Positions 9,421 through 18,442 of a stretch of DNA of 64,000 bases are shown in pieces (positions within the stretch are counted from its first letter, which is position 1; each line of letters starts with the position of its first letter). The notes beneath the pieces were generated by a model, which saw only the letters and a program-made list of their open reading frames with translations, was not told the DNA's origin and did not search any database. Both the position numbers and the translations under genes were made by a program. The DNA is from an uncultured Anaeromusa sp. (GTDB taxonomy: Bacteria > Bacillota > Negativicutes > Anaeromusales > Anaeromusaceae): positions 1,119,501-1,183,500 of the forward strand of contig NZ_OY764902.1 of the NCBI RefSeq assembly GCF_963668665.1. The letters are read 5' to 3'.

Positions 9421-10200
9421 TTACAGTACGCCTTCTTTTGTTAGACCGGCAACAAGGGCTGCCACTTTTTCAGCAGGCGTCCCTTCCTTATACAGTACAT
9501 TTTTACGGCTCATCACAAAACCTTGTACCGCTTTTACTTTGTACTTAGGCGCTAGCGCCGCTGCATCCAGAGCCAACTCCGCCGTTTTCCACTCGGTAAC
9601 CGGTTTTTTCGCAGCCCCAAGAACCTGTTTCAAACTAGGAATGCGCGGTTTGTTGATTTCAGGCAATACTGTAAGTACAACGGGAAACGAAGCGGTAACC
9701 ACCTCTGTGCAATCACCGATTTTCCGCGTGGCAACTACTTGATTCCCTTCTATCTTCATTTCCGATACAAAGGTGATTACCGGAATCCCCAGTATTGTTG
9801 CCAAGCGCGGTCCCACTTGCTGTCCATATGTGTCAGCGGAACCCTCTCCACAAAGGACTACATCATAAGCGCCAATCTTGCGCAAAGCCGCTGCTAATAC
9901 TTGCGAAGAAACAAATCCATCCGCCCCCTCTGCCGCAGCGTCATTCACCCAATAAGCCTGTTCCGGTCCTCTCGACAGAGCATCTTTCAACGATTGTTTC
10001 GCCGCGCTAGTCCCAAAGGTAAGGCAAGCAACTGACGCGCCACAGCCCTCCGCCTGCCGAACCGCTTCTTCGATGGCATTGCGATCATACTCGCTAATTT
10101 TGTATTTGGCCCGGCTGGTATCCAAAGATAAATTGGTCGGATTAATTTTAATATCTTGCTCATCCAGTACCCATTTGTAGCAGGCAATAATAGTAGCCAT
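9421..10200 (-). CDS. fixA: Electron transfer flavoprotein beta subunit FixA
   Basis: The 259-residue product is the beta subunit of the FixAB flavoprotein, recognised by ACYKWVLDEQDIKINP at the N terminus and by the domain around VLCGEGSADTYGQQVGPRLA and INKPRIPSLKQVLGA. Beta subunits of bifurcating ETFs bind a second FAD; whether this one does cannot be proved from sequence alone, but partnership with FixC and FixX favours the bifurcating type. It is the first of the four fix genes and lies 124 nt after crotonase, across a strong mRNA hairpin. Confidence 0.94.
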   Translation of the reverse strand: MATIIACYKWVLDEQDIKINPTNLSLDTSRAKYKISEYDRNAIEEAVRQAEGCGASVACLTFGTSAAKQSLKDALSRGPEQAYWVNDAAAEGADGFVSSQVLAAALRKIGAYDVVLCGEGSADTYGQQVGPRLATILGIPVITFVSEMKIEGNQVVATRKIGDCTEVVTASFPVVLTVLPEINKPRIPSLKQVLGAAKKPVTEWKTAELALDAAALAPKYKVKAVQGFVMSRKNVLYKEGTPAEKVAALVAGLTKEGVL

Positions 10201-10277
10201 AACAACTCTCCTTTTTTCATAATTAGAACGCCCTTGCGTGCCGCCCGCACTTACTGCAACAACATTTTCTCTCTCGC

Positions 10278-10320
10278 CGGAAGACTAGGCAGGGCGTCAC
10301 CCTGCCTCTTGCTTCCGCGC
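10278..10320 (-). other. Nested mRNA hairpin between crt and fixA
   Basis: AGGCAGGG-cgtca-CCCTGCCT is nested in a GGAAG...CTTCC stem. No T-run follows on the minus strand, so it is more likely an mRNA processing or stability structure, separating expression of the acyl-CoA genes from the fix genes, than a terminator. Confidence 0.55.
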
Positions 10321-10324
10321 CGTG

Positions 10325-11119
10325 TCAGTTGCTGAAACGTCCACTAAAAGCGGGTTTACGCTTTTCTACAAAAGCCGCCATACCTTCCTTCTGATCCTCA
10401 CTGGCAAAACACACGCCGAAAATATAGGCTTCATATTGCATCGCATTGGGCAAATCCATTTCCAAGCCCCTGTGAATAGCGTCTTTTGCCAGACTAACTG
10501 CGATGGAGCTCTTCTTCATCATTCGTTTGGCAATATTTTTAGCTTCTGCCAAAAGTTCTTCTTGTGCAAAAACTTTTTGCACAAGACCGATCCGCAATGC
10601 TTCCTGAGCGTCAATCATGTCTGCTGTATAAATCAGCAGTTTTGCCATACCGCGTCCCACCAGACGAGCCAACCGCTGGGTGCCGCCGAAACCCGGCACA
10701 ATGCCCAAGCCCACTTCCGGCTGACCAAACTTAGCGGCTTCCCCTGCGATGCGAACATCGCAAGCCATCGCCAGTTCGCAGCCGCCGCCAAGAGCAAATC
10801 CTTGCACGGCCGCAATCACCGGTTTGGGACATTGCTCGATTTTCAAGAAGGCTTGCTGGCCCTTTTCCGCAAAAATCTTACCTTCTAAAACGTTCATATC
10901 CTTCATTTCCGTGATATCGGCGCCTGCCACAAAAGATTTTTCACCGGCACCGGTCAAGATCACCGCCTGAATGCTTTCACTGGCCGCCACTTCATCAAAC
11001 ACCTTCGACAAGTCATCAAGCACTTGCGAATTTAACGCATTCAACGCTTTGGGTCGATTGATCGTAATCAGAGCAATGCCCTCCTCCTCGGTTACATGCA
11101 AGGTACTGTATTCAAACAT
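10325..11119 (-). CDS. crt: Enoyl-CoA hydratase / crotonase
   Basis: The 264-residue protein is a crotonase-fold enzyme that reversibly hydrates a short trans-2-enoyl-CoA to the (S)-3-hydroxyacyl-CoA. It shows the oxyanion-hole motifs AGADITEM and GFALGGGCELAMACDVRIA, and the second catalytic glutamate lies in QPEVGLGIVPGFGGTQRL. An AAAGGAGG ribosome site precedes the ATG. It sits 26 nt after the CoA-transferase. With the MaoC-type hydratase at the head of the operon, the cell has hydratases of both likely stereospecificities, which would let the pair act as an epimerase through crotonyl-CoA. No 3-hydroxyacyl-CoA dehydrogenase or thiolase is present in the window. Confidence 0.93.
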   Translation of the reverse strand: MFEYSTLHVTEEEGIALITINRPKALNALNSQVLDDLSKVFDEVAASESIQAVILTGAGEKSFVAGADITEMKDMNVLEGKIFAEKGQQAFLKIEQCPKPVIAAVQGFALGGGCELAMACDVRIAGEAAKFGQPEVGLGIVPGFGGTQRLARLVGRGMAKLLIYTADMIDAQEALRIGLVQKVFAQEELLAEAKNIAKRMMKKSSIAVSLAKDAIHRGLEMDLPNAMQYEAYIFGVCFASEDQKEGMAAFVEKRKPAFSGRFSN

Positions 11120-11145
11120 AGTATTTCCTCCTTTTACAAACGTTC

Positions 11146-12699
11146 TTATAAAACATCAGAAGTAAGCTTCATCGGGCTTTCCTGGAAAATCCGCTCATCC
11201 ATGCGCTTTAGTTGCGGAGATACAATGACTTTTGCATCCACTTGAGCCAGCACATCCTGCTCTAGATCAACACCTGGAGCAATTTCAGTCAGTACCAGGC
11301 CTTGCGGTTCCAATTCAAAAACAGCGCGCTCGGTAATGTATAGAACCGGTTGATTAATCGAACAAGCGTATTTTCCGCTGAAAGTAACTTGCTCTACTTT
11401 TTCAATAAATTTTTTGGCCTTGCCCTCTTGTTCAATGACTAACTGACCATCACGAATTGCCGTTTTCAGACCGCCCGCCGTCAACGTACCGCAAAAAATA
11501 ACTTTTTTAGCATTTTGCGAAATATTGATAAAACCGCCGCATCCGGTCACTTTCGGTCCAAATTTACTGACGTTCAAATTTCCTTCACTATCCACTTGGG
11601 CAATACCCAAGCAGGTAATATCCAAGTTGCCGCCATCATAAAAATCAAACATCGCCGCATGATCAATCATCGCCTCAGCGTTGACTGTGGCGCCAAAGCT
11701 GAGTCCCGCCGCCGGCACGCCGCCAAAACCGCCCGCTTCTACCGTCAACGTCAACGAATCGCCAATGCCTTCTTCAGCCGCTACTGCTGCAATCCCCTCG
11801 GGCATGCCAATCCCCAAGTTGGCACGGCAATTTGGCGTTAATTCCATCGCCGCTCTTCGCGCAATCACCTTGCGTTCATCTAACGCCATTGGCTGCAGCG
11901 CGCTTAAAGGAATCTTCACTTCACTGGTATAGGAAGGATTATAGTATTCTCCAAACGTCTGGTTAAACTTATCCTTGTCTCCTACCACTACATAATCCAC
12001 GAGAAGCCCCGGCACCTTCACATTTCTGGGATCCATGGTCCCGTTCGCAGCAATACGCTCTACCTCCGCAATGACGATTCCGCCTTTCGCCTTAGCAGCG
12101 CCAGCAATAGCCATCGCTTCACAATACACGGCTTCCCGTTCCATCGTTAGATTGCCTTTTTCATCTGAGGTGCTGGCGCGAATCAAGGCCACATCCAGAG
12201 GAAACGCCTTATAAAACAAGTATTCTTCCCCGTCAATTTCCATAACCTTAACAATGTCTTCTGTAGTACGAGAATTCAGCTTTCCTCCCTCCAGCCGCGG
12301 GTCCACAAAGGTTCGCAGACCGACTTTGCTCAGCACCCCCGGCTTACTTCCGGCCGCTGCACGGTACATATGAGCGACCGTACCCTGCGGCAAATTATAC
12401 GCTTCTGTCAAGTTATCAATAATCAATTTACCGATGCGGGGAGCCAATGCGTAATGCCCGGCAATGACCCGTTTAAGCATGCCTGGATTGCCAAAATGAT
12501 TGGCGCCTCTCGCTTTGCTGTCGCCAATACCAGCACTGAATTGCAACGTCAGATCGCAAGGATGTCCAGTCGCCAAGAAGCTTTCCTCACAAGCCGAGCT
12601 CAACGTCTCCGCATGTTCGTTCCCTACAAAACCAGTCATGCCGATATGGGCGCCGTCTTTGATTAACTTGATCGCTTCTTCTTTGCTAATAATTTTCAT
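11146..12699 (-). CDS. Family I CoA-transferase (propionate CoA-transferase/YdiF type)
   Basis: This 517-residue protein carries both CoA-transferase halves in one chain, as in propionate CoA-transferase and YdiF. The second half has NLGIGMPEGIAAVAAEEG and the catalytic-glutamate region TVEAGGFGGVPAAG. It exchanges CoA between a donor such as acetyl-CoA and a short acid, so in this operon it probably activates the acid brought in by the adjacent permease. That the acid is 3-hydroxybutyrate or a related C4 acid is inferred from the permease and hydratases. The gene lies 53 nt after the permease gene. Confidence 0.9.
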   Translation of the reverse strand: MKIISKEEAIKLIKDGAHIGMTGFVGNEHAETLSSACEESFLATGHPCDLTLQFSAGIGDSKARGANHFGNPGMLKRVIAGHYALAPRIGKLIIDNLTEAYNLPQGTVAHMYRAAAGSKPGVLSKVGLRTFVDPRLEGGKLNSRTTEDIVKVMEIDGEEYLFYKAFPLDVALIRASTSDEKGNLTMEREAVYCEAMAIAGAAKAKGGIVIAEVERIAANGTMDPRNVKVPGLLVDYVVVGDKDKFNQTFGEYYNPSYTSEVKIPLSALQPMALDERKVIARRAAMELTPNCRANLGIGMPEGIAAVAAEEGIGDSLTLTVEAGGFGGVPAAGLSFGATVNAEAMIDHAAMFDFYDGGNLDITCLGIAQVDSEGNLNVSKFGPKVTGCGGFINISQNAKKVIFCGTLTAGGLKTAIRDGQLVIEQEGKAKKFIEKVEQVTFSGKYACSINQPVLYITERAVFELEPQGLVLTEIAPGVDLEQDVLAQVDAKVIVSPQLKRMDERIFQESPMKLTSDVL

Positions 12700-12752
12700 G
12701 GTCTACAGTTCCCTTCTTTTTGAATTAGGATCTGCGCTTAAGCGCACCTTCG

Positions 12753-14156
12753 CTACAACAACCCTGTCATTGAATGGAACATAATGATGACAAACACCAT
12801 AAGGGTCTTAATGACTGTCATCGCAAAAATGTCGCCATAAGACTGTTTATGCGTCAAACCGCAAACAGCCAGCAACGTAATAACCGCTCCATTATGAGGC
12901 AATGTGTCCATCCCGCCGGAAGCCATAGAAGCGACACGGTGCAAAATCTCGGGAGACATGCCGATATTGGCAGCCCAAGCCAGCCATTCTTTCGACATCA
13001 GATCCAAAGCAATGGACATGCCGCCGGAAGCTGAGCCGGTAATTCCCGCCAGCACATTGACCGTTACCGCCTCTGATACCAACGGCGATCCGCCAATATG
13101 AATGCTCAGCAACGCATGGGCGATGTCTTTAAAACCCGGTAAAGAAGCAATGACATTGCCATACCCGACTTCAGACGCGGTGTTCATAATCGCCAAGAGA
13201 GAACCGATAGTTCCTGCATTCAACGCTTTTTTCAGGCCTCCCTCTGGCATGCGCTTCAAGCCAAAGGCAATGGCGACCAAGATACCGCAAATCAACGCCA
13301 CAATCAAAGACCAGATGCCAACTACATTTTTGACAGCAACTGCGGTCAAAGGCAGCTTCATGGCTTGGAATGGTTTCAATAAATCTGGATCCCAAGTAAA
13401 AACACTGTTTAAAACAAAATTAACCACTAGCACTGTCAAAAGAGGTAAAAAAGAAATTTTCCAATCCGGAAGCTTTAAAGTTGCGTCATTCAGCTCTGGC
13501 GGTTCGTTCAGCGTATGTACGCCATATCCTTCGCCGTTTGCTTGCGCTTTTTTCTGCCGATGTGTCAGCCACATCATGCCTAGCATAAAAATTAGGATGC
13601 CTCCGATTATGCCGCTGATGGGCGCTGCATAAATGTTGGTCCCAAAAAAACTAGTCGGAATCAAATTTTGAATCTGCGGCGTCCCTGGAGCGCAATCCAT
13701 AGTAAACGTAAAAGCTCCCAAGGCAATCGTACCGGGAAGCAGACGCTTAGGTATATCTGCTTCTTTATACAAAGCCACTGCAAAAGGATATACCGCAAAA
13801 ACCACTACAAACAGACTAACGCCGCCATACGTGAGTACGGCGCAAGCCAAAACGACGGACAAAATCGCTCTTTCCTTGCCCAGTCCTTGAATGATAGCTC
13901 TAGCAATGGACTTAGCCAGCCCTGTATCTTCCATGACCTTGCCAAATACCGCCCCTAGCATGAACACGGGAAAAAACGATTTAATGTAGGTAACCGCCTT
14001 AGCCATAAATAATTCTGTATATGCCGGCATCACGGAAAACCCTTGCAATGACGCCGCCAGCAAAGCAAATACTGGTGCAAATAAGATGACGGAGAACCCA
14101 CGATATGCAAAGAACATCAGTAAAAACAGGCTCAAAATTATCCCTAAGACTTCCAT
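12753..14156 (-). CDS. GntP-family permease, probably for 3-hydroxybutyrate or a related hydroxyacid
   Basis: The product has about a dozen hydrophobic segments over 467 residues and belongs to the gluconate/hydroxyacid (GntP) permease superfamily. It resembles the branch found beside ketone-body and hydroxybutyrate genes more than the sugar-acid branch, judging by overall layout and motifs such as DCAPGTPQIQNLIPTSFFGT and NHG-type sites near the C terminus (SGGMDTLPHNGAVITLL). The ATG at 14156 is chosen because AAGGAG lies 9 nt upstream and the first helix begins at once; an upstream GTG at 14177 is less likely. The substrate is inferred from context. Confidence 0.8.
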   Translation of the reverse strand: MEVLGIILSLFLLMFFAYRGFSVILFAPVFALLAASLQGFSVMPAYTELFMAKAVTYIKSFFPVFMLGAVFGKVMEDTGLAKSIARAIIQGLGKERAILSVVLACAVLTYGGVSLFVVVFAVYPFAVALYKEADIPKRLLPGTIALGAFTFTMDCAPGTPQIQNLIPTSFFGTNIYAAPISGIIGGILIFMLGMMWLTHRQKKAQANGEGYGVHTLNEPPELNDATLKLPDWKISFLPLLTVLVVNFVLNSVFTWDPDLLKPFQAMKLPLTAVAVKNVVGIWSLIVALICGILVAIAFGLKRMPEGGLKKALNAGTIGSLLAIMNTASEVGYGNVIASLPGFKDIAHALLSIHIGGSPLVSEAVTVNVLAGITGSASGGMSIALDLMSKEWLAWAANIGMSPEILHRVASMASGGMDTLPHNGAVITLLAVCGLTHKQSYGDIFAMTVIKTLMVFVIIMFHSMTGLL

Positions 14157-14243
14157 GCATTCGTCTCCTTTTTTCACTATGACGGAGCGGCCTTCAACGG
14201 CCGCCCTATCATATTACTTATTTTTTCCAGCCCTTCTTTTAGA

Positions 14244-15383
14244 TTACCGCAGCAAGCTACCGGATATCACCATGCGCTGCACCTCGTTAGTTCCTTCGTA
14301 AATGGTGCAAATTTTGGCATCTCGATATAAACGCTCCACTTTGAAATCTTTGATATAGCCATAACCGCCATGAATTTGAATGGCTTTAGAGCAAATGAAA
14401 TCGGCTGCTTCTGAAGCGAACAATTTAGCCATTGCCGCTTCTTTGCTAAATGGCTTGCCGTCGTCTTTCATGGCCGCAGCCTGGTAGGTCAAAAGCCGTG
14501 CAGCCTGAAGCTTCGTCTCCATATCCGCCAGCATCCACTGAATTGCTTGTTTAGTAGCGATTGGCTTGCCAAACTGTACGCGCTCTTTAGAAAATTTAAC
14601 CGCTTCATCTAAAGCAGCCTGTGCAATCCCCAAAGCTTGTGCGGCAACGCCAATGCGGCCTCCGTCCAATGTTCCCATGGCCATCCCAAAACCTTTGCCT
14701 TCTTTGCCAATTAAATTGGATTTAGGAATCCGACAATTTTTAAAGATCAGTTCCGTCGTTTGAGAACCACGGATGCCCATTTTATCTTCATGTTTGCCGA
14801 TTTCAAAACCAGGAGCGCCTGCTTCCACAACAAACGCACTGAGTCCTTTTACCCCTTGAGACGGATCGGTCAACGCAAAAATAATATATACGTCACTGAC
14901 GCCGCCATTCGTAATAAAACATTTCGTACCATTTAAGACATATTCTTCACCGTCCGCTACTGCCGTGCACGTCCCCGAAGCTGCATCCGTCCCCGCACCA
15001 GGTTCCGTCAACGCAAAGGCTCCCAATTTTTCCCCTTTGCACATAGGTGTCAAAAATTTCTGTTTCATCTCTTCATCGCCCCATTTAAAAATAGGCCACG
15101 ATGCAAGCGAACAATGCGCCGAGTAAATGATACCAGTCGATGCACAAGAACGAGACAACTCTTCCACAACCATGATATAGCTCAAATAGTCCGCTTCCGC
15201 GCCGCCATATTCGGCTGGGTAAGGCATTCCCATAAAATCAAGTTCCGCCAGTTTTTTCACAACCTCTGCCGGATATCGTCCCGTCTGGTCCAATTCCGCA
15301 GCTATTGGTTCCAAGTTCTCCAGAGCAAATTCACGAGCGTTCTGTTTAATCAATTGTTGTTCTTCCGTCAGATTGAAATTCAT
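14244..15383 (-). CDS. Short-chain acyl-CoA dehydrogenase
   Basis: The protein of 379 residues is a typical FAD-dependent acyl-CoA dehydrogenase. It has the signatures AFALTEPGAGTDA and QIHGGYGYIKDFKVERLYRD, and the catalytic glutamate in IYEGTNEVQRM near the C terminus. It could oxidise a butyryl-like CoA ester or, in fermentation, reduce crotonyl-CoA to butyryl-CoA. Electrons would pass to the FixAB flavoprotein encoded in the same operon. Length and the position next to a hydratase match butyryl-CoA dehydrogenases; the exact chain length is not provable here. Confidence 0.93.
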   Translation of the reverse strand: MNFNLTEEQQLIKQNAREFALENLEPIAAELDQTGRYPAEVVKKLAELDFMGMPYPAEYGGAEADYLSYIMVVEELSRSCASTGIIYSAHCSLASWPIFKWGDEEMKQKFLTPMCKGEKLGAFALTEPGAGTDAASGTCTAVADGEEYVLNGTKCFITNGGVSDVYIIFALTDPSQGVKGLSAFVVEAGAPGFEIGKHEDKMGIRGSQTTELIFKNCRIPKSNLIGKEGKGFGMAMGTLDGGRIGVAAQALGIAQAALDEAVKFSKERVQFGKPIATKQAIQWMLADMETKLQAARLLTYQAAAMKDDGKPFSKEAAMAKLFASEAADFICSKAIQIHGGYGYIKDFKVERLYRDAKICTIYEGTNEVQRMVISGSLLR

Positions 15384-15422
15384 AAGTACAACCTCCTACT
15401 AATTTATATTGATGTGCAAACG

Positions 15423-15842
15423 TCATCCTTTAGGGGGCATAACCAATGCTTCCCCATCCAAAACCATCTTTCCGTCTTGATTTGTACAAACAGTCCGTAG
15501 TACCAAACGATTTTTTGTCTCGTTACGATCCATCACTTCCGCCTTGGCGGTAATCGTATCGCCAAACTTAACTGGAGCCGTAAATTTCAGACTTTGGGAC
15601 ATGTAAATCGTCCCCGGGCCAGGAAGCTGCATCCCAAGAACTGCCGAAACTAAACCGGCGCTCAACATGCCATGCGCAATGCGTTCTTTGAACATTCCTT
15701 GCTTGGCTGCCTGCTCATTGATGTGAGCCGGATTCAAATCCCCGGTAATTCCCGCAAACAGATAGACATCTGTTTCGGAAATAGTTTTAGAAAACTCAGC
15801 GCAATCCCCAACTTGAATCTCCGCCATTGTCTTACCCTTCAC
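15423..15842 (-). CDS. MaoC-like (R)-specific enoyl-CoA hydratase
   Basis: The 139-residue protein is a hot-dog fold hydratase with the catalytic segment YLFAGITGDLNPAHINEQAA, in which Asp and His act on water, followed by IAHGMLSAGLVSAVLG. It matches the PhaJ type, which interconverts (R)-3-hydroxyacyl-CoA and enoyl-CoA. It is the first gene of the long operon and the first downstream of the sigma-54 promoter at 15898-15912. The GTG at 15842 is preferred because AAAGGAGG lies 8 nt before it; an ATG at 15827 with AAGGG is the alternative. Confidence 0.9.
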   Translation of the reverse strand: MKGKTMAEIQVGDCAEFSKTISETDVYLFAGITGDLNPAHINEQAAKQGMFKERIAHGMLSAGLVSAVLGMQLPGPGTIYMSQSLKFTAPVKFGDTITAKAEVMDRNETKNRLVLRTVCTNQDGKMVLDGEALVMPPKG

Positions 15843-15897
15843 AACTATTCCTCCTTTTTATTTTTTCACTTTAAAATGTTTTCCGATTATTTACTAC

Positions 15898-15912
15898 GCA
15901 AGTATCATGCCA
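15898..15912 (-). promoter_or_regulatory. Sigma-54 (-24/-12) promoter of the maoC-fix operon
   Basis: On the minus strand TGGCATGATACTTGC matches the sigma-54 consensus TGGCAYG-N4-TTGC, with GG and GC correctly spaced. It lies about 55 nt before the MaoC start and directly after the terminator of the sigma-54 activator gene. Confidence 0.88.
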
Positions 15913-15950
15913 AAAAGCGAACAAGCCGAGTTGCACGGCTTGTTCGCTTT
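15912..15950 (-). terminator. Terminator of the sigma-54 activator gene
   Basis: GCGAACAAGCCG and CGGCTTGTTCGC form a perfect 12-bp stem that ends in TTTTT on the minus strand. The T-run touches the -24 element of the next promoter, so termination and new initiation are packed edge to edge. Confidence 0.9.
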
Positions 15951-15959
15951 CTAAGGAGT

Positions 15960-16004
15960 GTCCGACATTGTCGCCCCGACATAGTATCTATACAATCCGA
16001 CACT
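15960..16004. promoter_or_regulatory. Candidate upstream activator sites (three CCGACA repeats)
   Basis: CCGACA occurs three times in the same orientation, at 15962-15967, 15976-15981 and 15997-16002, partly as the near-palindrome TGTCCGACA and the palindrome GTCG-ccc-CGAC. They lie about 50-90 bp upstream of the sigma-54 promoter, a normal distance for an enhancer-binding protein. Confidence 0.55.
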
Positions 16005-16039
16005 TTATTTTATTTATTCCAAATTTTCCGTTGTTTTGT

Positions 16040-18094
16040 TTATTGTATTTTATACTTTTTAATTTTTTCATACAACGTAGCTCTGTGAATCCCCAGCATT
16101 TTAGCAGCTAATGCTTTATTTCCCTTAGTATGGCGCAACGTTTCTTCAATACGCTCCTGTTCGGTTAAAGTTCCCTCCTTTGAAAACGGCCTTGTCTGTT
16201 CTTCGGCAGCATTCATTCGCAATAAGCCTAAAGGCGGCAAATGGCGCGGCTGAATCAGCGAGGAGTTGACTGTAGCGCTTATCTTTTCCAGCACATTCAA
16301 TAATTCCCGCACATTGCCAGGCCAATTATATTCGCGCAACAATGCCAACGTTTCCGGCGCAAATTGCTTGATCGGAATACCCAATTTATGACATACTCCA
16401 GGAATCAAAATATCAATCAGCTCACTGATATCTTCCCGCCTCTCCCGCAAAGGCGGCAGTTGCAAAGAGATCACGTTCAGCCGATAATACAAATCTTCTC
16501 GAAACGTAGTATCTTTCACCATTTCTTCCAATGGCTTATTGGTCGCCGCAATGATACGCACGTCACAAAGCTGCGTCTTTTCACCGCCGACGTGTTCAAA
16601 AGTCTTCTCTTGCATGATCCGCAGTAACTTTGCCTGCATGGCCAACGGCATGTCTCCGATTTCATCTAAAAAAATCGTCCCCTTATCGGCCAGTTCAAAT
16701 TTTCCTTTTTTGCCGCCTTTGCGAGCGCCGGTAAAAGCCCCTTCTTCATAACCAAAAAGCTCCGCTTCCAACAAGTCATGCGGAATTGCCGCACAGTTGA
16801 TGGAAATAAACGGCTCATCCCTTCTGGCGCTTGTATAGTGAATGGCTTTGGCAAATAAATCTTTACCTGTGCCGCTTTCCCCTAAAATCAACACCGTTGC
16901 ATCTGTCCGCGCCGCTTTTGCCGCCAAGTTTTTTACGTGAACCATTCCCCGAGAACGACCAATAATCACTTCAAAGGTCGGTTTCGCTTCACCAACCGGA
17001 CCTAGTGACACTTCGCCCCGAGGCGAATTGTTTTCCCACTGCAAAAGTGCGCTGACCTCACTGATGTCCTTAAACATAGCTTCACCAATGGCTCCGATAA
17101 TCTCACCATCTTTGAAAATCGGCACACGGTTAACAACGACTTTCCTGCCTTTGACACGCTGTAAATCAGCTAACTCAGGAATGCCAGTTTTCAAGACAAT
17201 ATCTAAGCGAGAATTCTCTATCACGTCTTTAGCCTGCTGCCCTAACAAGTCTTCACGCGGAATGCCCATAATTTCTTCATAAGAATGATTGGCTAAATTA
17301 ATAATATTGTCGTTTCCAACTACAATAATGCCTTGTTTCAAATTTTCGAAAATGCACAACAGCGCTTCTACTTGGCGCTGGCTCTTATGCAGCTCCTTTG
17401 TCATATTTGCCGTTTCTGACAGGTCCTCGACAATTGCCACCGCCCCAACAACCCTCGCCCCTTCTTTAATTGGCGCTCGATTAACTCGAATGCTCTGCGC
17501 TTCGACTTCAATACAGCTATTCAACTCGCTTTCACCGTTCTGCAGCACTCGTAGCAGCCCCGTATTGGGCACAATATCACGAATAAACTTGCCCTTCACT
17601 GCCTGCTTCTCCACATTCAACAGGCGCGCTGCAGGCTCGCTCATCATTTCTATAATGCCATATTCGTTAATAATCACCACACCGTTGCGGGCAACTTGCA
17701 GCAATGCATTTACTTCATCAGACGCCCGGCACATCCGCTTGTAAAAAATATCTAAGAAGCATTGACGATCAATCATTCCTACCAATCGATCCTGAGCATC
17801 CACCACAGGCAAATGTTCCACCGGAATCTGCCATGCTTCTTCCAAGGAAGTATCCACTCGCACGGTAACCACTCTTTTAGTCATTACAGTTTCTACTGTC
17901 TGCGATAATGGTAAGCGATTCACAATTGTCTCAACGATCTGCTCTCTAGCTAAAAATCCCTCTATTTTTCCTGCTATGTTCACCACTGGAGCGCCGCTTA
18001 TTTTATACTTGTAAAATAGAAAAACGGCATCTTCCAATGTCTGTGTGCCTCGAAGCGTCTGCGGATTTGAGCGCATAAAATCTCTTGCAAGCAT
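16040..18094 (-). CDS. Sigma-54-dependent activator with CBS and PAS domains
   Basis: The product of 684 residues has a CBS pair (about 1-115), two PAS-like domains (about 120-350), the AAA+ domain with Walker A GESGTGKD, the sigma-54 contact loop GAFTGA and an arginine finger in [10 protein letters not shown], and a C-terminal Fis-type helix-turn-helix. CBS pairs usually bind adenine nucleotides and PAS domains small ligands, so it may couple energy state and substrate to transcription. The ATG at 18094 is preferred over 18163 because GAGGAG precedes it and it begins at the CBS domain. It is transcribed towards, and very probably activates, the sigma-54 promoter directly downstream. Confidence 0.92.
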   Translation of the reverse strand: MLARDFMRSNPQTLRGTQTLEDAVFLFYKYKISGAPVVNIAGKIEGFLAREQIVETIVNRLPLSQTVETVMTKRVVTVRVDTSLEEAWQIPVEHLPVVDAQDRLVGMIDRQCFLDIFYKRMCRASDEVNALLQVARNGVVIINEYGIIEMMSEPAARLLNVEKQAVKGKFIRDIVPNTGLLRVLQNGESELNSCIEVEAQSIRVNRAPIKEGARVVGAVAIVEDLSETANMTKELHKSQRQVEALLCIFENLKQGIIVVGNDNIINLANHSYEEIMGIPREDLLGQQAKDVIENSRLDIVLKTGIPELADLQRVKGRKVVVNRVPIFKDGEIIGAIGEAMFKDISEVSALLQWENNSPRGEVSLGPVGEAKPTFEVIIGRSRGMVHVKNLAAKAARTDATVLILGESGTGKDLFAKAIHYTSARRDEPFISINCAAIPHDLLEAELFGYEEGAFTGARKGGKKGKFELADKGTIFLDEIGDMPLAMQAKLLRIMQEKTFEHVGGEKTQLCDVRIIAATNKPLEEMVKDTTFREDLYYRLNVISLQLPPLRERREDISELIDILIPGVCHKLGIPIKQFAPETLALLREYNWPGNVRELLNVLEKISATVNSSLIQPRHLPPLGLLRMNAAEEQTRPFSKEGTLTEQERIEETLRHTKGNKALAAKMLGIHRATLYEKIKKYKIQ

Positions 18095-18329
18095 TAATTT
18101 CTCCTCACTTTTCCTCGCATTAAAATCAGAAGGTTTTCTTTTTATGAACAATTCCATCTTCATAGCAGATTGCCCTTCTTTGCATGTTTACAAACATTCT
18201 ATTGAGAAAATATAAAGGGCCTTGCAAGCAAAGGATATTCGCATAATTACATGTGTTTATCCGAAAAAATCATTACCAATCCCTCGCCTAAACATCCTTT
18301 TCCGCATAAAAATTTGTGTTGCTCATAGT

Positions 18330-18376
18330 AAAAAATCCCTTCAAAACGGTTCAACCCGTCTTGAAGGGATTTTTTA
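18330..18376 (-). terminator. Terminator of kdsD
   Basis: AAAAATCCCTTCAA and TTGAAGGGATTTTT form a long stem with an inner ACGG/CCGT pairing, and both strands end in T-runs. It follows kdsD on the minus strand. The rest of the 348-bp gap between the activator gene and kdsD shows only the activator's A+T-rich leader. Confidence 0.88.
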
Positions 18377-18442
18377 TTAGCTTTGTACTTTATTAATGAG
18401 CACTCCGTTAAAACTAGGGATTTTTTCGTCAGATGTTTCCGG

